A stretch of DNA of 8,660 nucleotides, taken from assembly GCA_011524785.1 (NCBI GenBank), contig WTJQ01000557.1, forward strand, positions 1 to 8,660, written 5' to 3'. Positions 5,992-8,660 of the stretch are shown here, piece after piece. Numbering within the stretch: position 1 is the stretch's first letter; each line of letters starts with the position of its first letter. The position numbers and the translations under genes were made by a program. This DNA is from Planctomycetota bacterium. GTDB lineage: Bacteria; Planctomycetota; UBA1135; GCA-002686595. The notes below the pieces were generated by a model. The model saw only the letters and a list, made by a program, of their open reading frames with translations. It was not told where the DNA came from and did not search any database.

Positions 5992-6702
5992 ATGGAGCGC
6001 CCCCTGATCGCCGTCAACGGGCTGGCCCTGACCGAGCCCAAGCCCGGTCTCCGGCTCGACGACAAGTACGCGCTCGCCATCCAGCAAGCGGGCGGCGTCC
6101 CGGTCGCCGTCCCGCCGGTCGGCGGTCCGGCCGAGCTGGCCGCCCTGTGCGCACGCGTGGACGGCCTGCTCCTGACCGGGGGCGACGACTTCGACACCGA
6201 GCGCCTGGGCCTCGAGCCGACGCACCCCAGCGCCACCGTCACGCCTCCCGCGAAGCAGGAGTTCGACTTCGCCCTGCTGGCCGCGGCCGAGCGGGCTGAG
6301 CTGCCCGTCCTCGGCATCTGCTACGGGATGCAGCTCATGGGCCTCGCCCACGGAGCGCCCTTCCTCCAGCACCTGCCGGAGCAGCGTCCCGGGTGCCAGG
6401 AGCACCGCGACGGCGCCGAGCACGTGGTGCGGGCCGAGGCCGGCTCGAAACTCGCCTCGTCCATGGGTGTAGAACCCGTGATGGTCGTCTCCAGGCACCA
6501 CCAGGCCCTCGCCGACGCCCCCGCCACCTGGCAGGTGGTCGCACGGGACGAGCAGGAGCTGGTGGAGGGCATCGAGGACCCCACCCACCCCTTCCGTGTC
6601 GGGGTCCAATGGCACCCCGAGCTCTCCCCCCCGGAGAGCCCCCACGGCGCGCTGCTGCGCGCCTTCGTCGAAGCCGCCCGCGCGGCGAGGACCTCCCGAT
6701 GA
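5992..6702 (+). CDS. Gamma-glutamyl-gamma-aminobutyrate hydrolase family protein (peptidase C26, PuuD-like)
   Basis: A 236-aa class I glutamine-amidotransferase-like hydrolase, probably cytosolic as no signal peptide is seen. Family members cleave gamma-glutamyl amide bonds, for example gamma-glutamyl-GABA in putrescine breakdown. The substrate here cannot be read from sequence. The nucleophile is Cys110 in LGICYGMQ, and the triad partners are His208 and Glu210 in GVQWHPE. The TGGDD turn (about 62-66) and the SRHHQAL segment are also family landmarks. The more usual Arg after the catalytic Cys (GICRGMQ) is Tyr here. Length is close to PuuD (about 250 aa). ATG 5992 is preferred over in-frame ATG 5983 because it begins the usual MxRPLIAV strand and lies 8 nt after AGGA and 7 nt after a -10-like TAGGAT. 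It overlaps the next gene by ATGA, so translation is probably coupled. No polyamine genes are visible nearby, so a puu-type pathway is not supported. Confidence 0.88.
   Translation: MERPLIAVNGLALTEPKPGLRLDDKYALAIQQAGGVPVAVPPVGGPAELAALCARVDGLLLTGGDDFDTERLGLEPTHPSATVTPPAKQEFDFALLAAAERAELPVLGICYGMQLMGLAHGAPFLQHLPEQRPGCQEHRDGAEHVVRAEAGSKLASSMGVEPVMVVSRHHQALADAPATWQVVARDEQELVEGIEDPTHPFRVGVQWHPELSPPESPHGALLRAFVEAARAARTSR
6687..6691 (+). promoter_or_regulatory. Shine-Dalgarno site for the membrane-protein gene
   Basis: GAGGA lies 7 nt before ATG 6699, inside the last codons of the hydrolase gene. It fixes the start, which overlaps the upstream stop as ATGA. It is the one unambiguous Shine-Dalgarno site in the window, at a start that can only be internal to a transcript. 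Confidence 0.6.
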
Positions 6703-8084
6703 AGCACCCCTCTGGACGCCGGATCAGCCTCGAGGAGCTCGAGGCCATGTCCCGCCGGGACCGCCGCCGCATGATCACCATGGGCCTGGGCGTGGTCGTC
6801 CTCGCCGTGGCCGTCGTCTCCGGCAAGTACCTCGAGCAGAAGTACGCGGCCGAGGAGGCCGAGGAGCTCGCGGCGCAGGCGCCGCCGACGACGCCCGAGG
6901 CCGAGCTCTACATGCCTCCCTTCCAGGAGGAGGACCGAGCCGTCCTCGCGCGGATCGAGGACGCGACGCCCGAGCAGCGCCTGCGCGTCGATCAGGAGGT
7001 CAAGCAGACCCTCCTCTCGTACTCGAACTTCCTCACGCCGCGGCACTTCGAGGTCCTCGGCGTGCGCCCGCTGGACGAGGCCGCGCGCGCCGAGCTCGAA
7101 GCAGACCCCGCGGGACACCGCATGGACCCGTACCTGGTGCGTGGGGAGATCCGAGAGGTGGGGCGCTTCCAGCCCAAGGGCGCTCCCTTCCCCGAGTATC
7201 GCGGCGTCCTCGGCCTGGAGGACGGCAGCCTCGCTTCGTTCGCGGTCGTCAAGGATCCCGGCGTGGACGACCTCACGGCCGGCTCGTTCGTCCGGCTCGA
7301 TGGGCTGTTCATGCAGCTCGTTCGGCTCGAGCTCGACGAGGGCTGGCAGGACATGCCCTTCCTGTGCGGGCGCGAGCTCACTCGCTCCTGGCCCGCGCTG
7401 GTGCACGACGAGGCGGAGCTGGAGGCCCTGCTCGCCACCGTCAAGGACGACACGCTCCAGGAGACCACGGGGATCCCGCCGGCACCCCTGAGCGCACTCC
7501 TGGCCAAGGCCCTCCAGCACGAGGAGGACTGGGACAGCGCGCTGGAGCTCGACTCCGACACCCTGACCAGCGTCTACCGGAACCCCGGCATGTACCGAGG
7601 TCGCGCCTTCCGGTTCCCGATCTCGCGCAACATGGGCCTGGGCGCCCCGAAGCGCGGCGAGAACCCGCTGCGCGTGGCCCAGCTGTCGACGGGCTGGATC
7701 GGCAACCTCACCTGGCTCGGCCCTGCACCCGTGGTGAAGTGGATCGCCCCCACCGAGGCGGACGAGCTCCTCAACTGGAAGGGGGAGGCGCGCTTCGTCG
7801 AGGCGCGCGGCTACTTCCTCAAGAACGAGAACTACGAGGGCCTCGACGGCCGCGCCCTGCGCGCCCCGGTGTTCGTCCTCAACACGATCGACGTCTTCCA
7901 GCCCGAGTCGGACGAGCGGCCGCGCACGATCATGTTCGCGATGCTGGCCGCCACGGTCGCCCTCATCGGGCTGTTCTGGATGCTGCTGGTGCGCGACCGC
8001 AAGGAGTCCCAGCGCCTCCAGCGGGAGATGGTGCGCCGCCGCCAGGAGCGCCGCGCCCAGCAGCAGGCCAGCAGCGAGGGCTGA
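6699..8084 (+). CDS. Bitopic/two-pass membrane protein of unknown function with two periplasmic beta-rich domains
   Basis: A 461-aa protein I do not recognise as a named family. A short basic N-terminus (RRDRRR, 19-24) precedes a membrane segment at about 25-41 (MITMGLGVVVLAVAVVSG). An acidic, Ala/Glu-rich stretch follows, then a large middle region, a second membrane segment at about 411-431 (IMFAMLAATVALIGLFWMLLV) and a very basic Arg/Gln-rich tail that may form a coiled coil. Charge distribution puts both ends in the cytoplasm and residues 43-410 outside. Two similar-looking beta-rich blocks lie there: about 144-211 (PYLVRGEIREVGRF...SFVRLDGLFMQLVRLE) and about 295-402 (NPGMYRGRAFRFPI...ARGYFLKN...VLNTIDVFQP). 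An OB-like fold is a guess from the RG-x-hydrophobic opening and strand pattern. The start is clear: ATGA overlap with the hydrolase gene and GAGGA 7 nt upstream. Co-expression suggests a joint role, but none can be named. Confidence 0.8.
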   Translation: MKHPSGRRISLEELEAMSRRDRRRMITMGLGVVVLAVAVVSGKYLEQKYAAEEAEELAAQAPPTTPEAELYMPPFQEEDRAVLARIEDATPEQRLRVDQEVKQTLLSYSNFLTPRHFEVLGVRPLDEAARAELEADPAGHRMDPYLVRGEIREVGRFQPKGAPFPEYRGVLGLEDGSLASFAVVKDPGVDDLTAGSFVRLDGLFMQLVRLELDEGWQDMPFLCGRELTRSWPALVHDEAELEALLATVKDDTLQETTGIPPAPLSALLAKALQHEEDWDSALELDSDTLTSVYRNPGMYRGRAFRFPISRNMGLGAPKRGENPLRVAQLSTGWIGNLTWLGPAPVVKWIAPTEADELLNWKGEARFVEARGYFLKNENYEGLDGRALRAPVFVLNTIDVFQPESDERPRTIMFAMLAATVALIGLFWMLLVRDRKESQRLQREMVRRRQERRAQQQASSEG

Positions 8085-8157
8085 GGCGTCCGCCTCCCCG
8101 CGCAGGCGCCCTCCCGGGTCGAGGCCCCCGAGCCCTCGGTCCGGCAGAGCGCGAGAG

Positions 8158-8163
8158 TAGACT
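8158..8163 (+). promoter_or_regulatory. Candidate -10 box (TAGACT) for aroB, leaderless start
   Basis: TAGACT fits TAnnnT and ends 7 nt before GTG 8171, the same spacing as TAGGAT before the hydrolase gene. The implied mRNA is leaderless or nearly so, which fits the absence of a Shine-Dalgarno sequence. No -35 element is recognisable. The rest of the 86-nt gap (8085-8170) holds only weak short stems, such as GAGGC at 8083-8087 with GCCTC at 8092-8096, and no T-run terminator. Confidence 0.4.
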
Positions 8164-8170
8164 GCCGCTC

Positions 8171-8660
8171 GTGGGCGACCAGTTCATCCGGATCGAGGGC
8201 AGCTCGCCCAGCGAGGTACGCGTGGGGGCCGAGGCCCTCGCAGGCCTCGGTCCGCTCGTCGACGCCGCCGACCGTGCCGCGGTGATCGCCGATGCGCGCG
8301 TGCTCGAGCTCCACGGCCACTGCCTGCCCGCGGACCTCCCGCGCCACGCCCTGCCGGCCGGCGAGGCCTGCAAGGAGCTCGACCAGCTGGGACGGGCCCT
8401 CGACTTCTGCGCGGGTGCCGGACTGTCGCGCCGCTCCCTCGTGATCGGGTTCGGGGGCGGGGCTGCGACCGACCTGGCCGGGTTGACCGCTGCTCTCTTC
8501 AAGCGGGGCGTGCCGGTCGTCCAGGTGCCGACCACCCTGGTCGGGCAGGTGGACGCCGCCATCGGCGGGAAGACCGCGATCGACCTCCCTGCGGGCAAGA
8601 ACCTCGCCGGCGCCTTCCACATGCCGGTCGCCGTCCTCGCCGACCCGAGCTTCCTGACGA
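8171..8660 (+). CDS. aroB: 3-dehydroquinate synthase, N-terminal part (cut by window end)
   Basis: This frame is open from GTG 8171 to the window end and gives 163 codons. AroB converts 3-deoxy-D-arabino-heptulosonate 7-phosphate to 3-dehydroquinate, the second step of the shikimate pathway, using NAD and a metal ion in the cytosol. The family signature is clear: GFGGGAATDLAGL (NAD-binding glycine-rich loop), then FKRGVPVVQVPTTLVGQVDAAIGGKT, LPAGKNLAGAFHMP and AVLADPSFL, in the canonical order and spacing. The metal-binding Glu and His residues would lie beyond the window. The N-terminal segment (FIRIEGSSPSEVRVGAEAL...) is a normal small alpha/beta start. GTG is chosen because it is the first start in frame after a TAGACT box with 7-nt spacing; no Shine-Dalgarno sequence is visible. 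It appears transcribed separately from the membrane-protein gene, 86 nt upstream. Confidence 0.93.
   Translation, partial: MGDQFIRIEGSSPSEVRVGAEALAGLGPLVDAADRAAVIADARVLELHGHCLPADLPRHALPAGEACKELDQLGRALDFCAGAGLSRRSLVIGFGGGAATDLAGLTAALFKRGVPVVQVPTTLVGQVDAAIGGKTAIDLPAGKNLAGAFHMPVAVLADPSFLT

Noticed and set aside
5365..7520. Overlapping long - strand open frames (5365-6645 and 6321-7520)
   Set aside because: They lie opposite the GH13 end, the C26 hydrolase and the membrane protein, all with clear motifs or start signals on the + strand. No recognisable domain is present.
8085..8157. Possible terminator after the membrane-protein gene (short stems such as 8120-8124 with 8134-8138)
   Set aside because: Stems are only about 5 bp, loops are GC-rich and there is no T-run. 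Such pairings are expected by chance in GC-rich DNA.
7832..8620. - strand open frames opposite the membrane-protein end and aroB
   Set aside because: The + strand frame from 8171 carries the unmistakable 3-dehydroquinate synthase signature, so the antisense frames are by-products of composition.

Overview
The window is a GC-rich bacterial segment with every recognisable gene on the + strand. It most likely comes from a planctomycete, possibly the Pla1-like lineage. The main clue is the C-terminal module shared by the first three proteins: a Tyr-Cys opening, an NS(T/A)G segment, a Leu-Cys motif after GGSQG, and a WYRDNNP ending. I know this module as a frequent ending of secreted proteins in those genomes. 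The taxonomic call rests on recall, not on a search.

Region 1 (49-5946) encodes four exported proteins. Three tandem paralogues of 387-394 aa (49-1233, 1275-2447, 2582-3745) each have a signal peptide, a jelly-roll-like N-terminal domain and the shared C-terminal module. They are followed after 14 nt by a 728-aa secreted GH13 alpha-glucan-active enzyme (3760-5946) resembling branching enzymes, with an N-terminal PPC-like beta domain and a CBM48 domain. A strong hairpin (2510-2547) and an AT-rich -10-like box (2552-2557) suggest two transcription units: paralogues 1-2, and paralogue 3 plus the GH13 enzyme. A plausible reading is an envelope or extracellular glucan-handling set, with the paralogues as possible binding or surface proteins. 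That link is inference from adjacency.

Region 2 (5992-8084) is a two-gene unit with an ATGA overlap. It holds a class I glutamine-amidotransferase-fold hydrolase of the gamma-glutamyl-GABA hydrolase (peptidase C26) family and a 461-aa membrane protein with two membrane segments and two beta-rich, possibly OB-like, periplasmic domains.

Region 3 (8171-8660) is the 5' part of a GTG-started 3-dehydroquinate synthase gene (aroB), cut by the window end. The starts of the C26 hydrolase and aroB share a TAG(G/A)(A/C)T box exactly 7 nt upstream, which suggests leaderless transcripts.

No tRNA, rRNA, CRISPR array, insertion sequence or phage gene was seen. No gap longer than about 140 bases lacks a gene.
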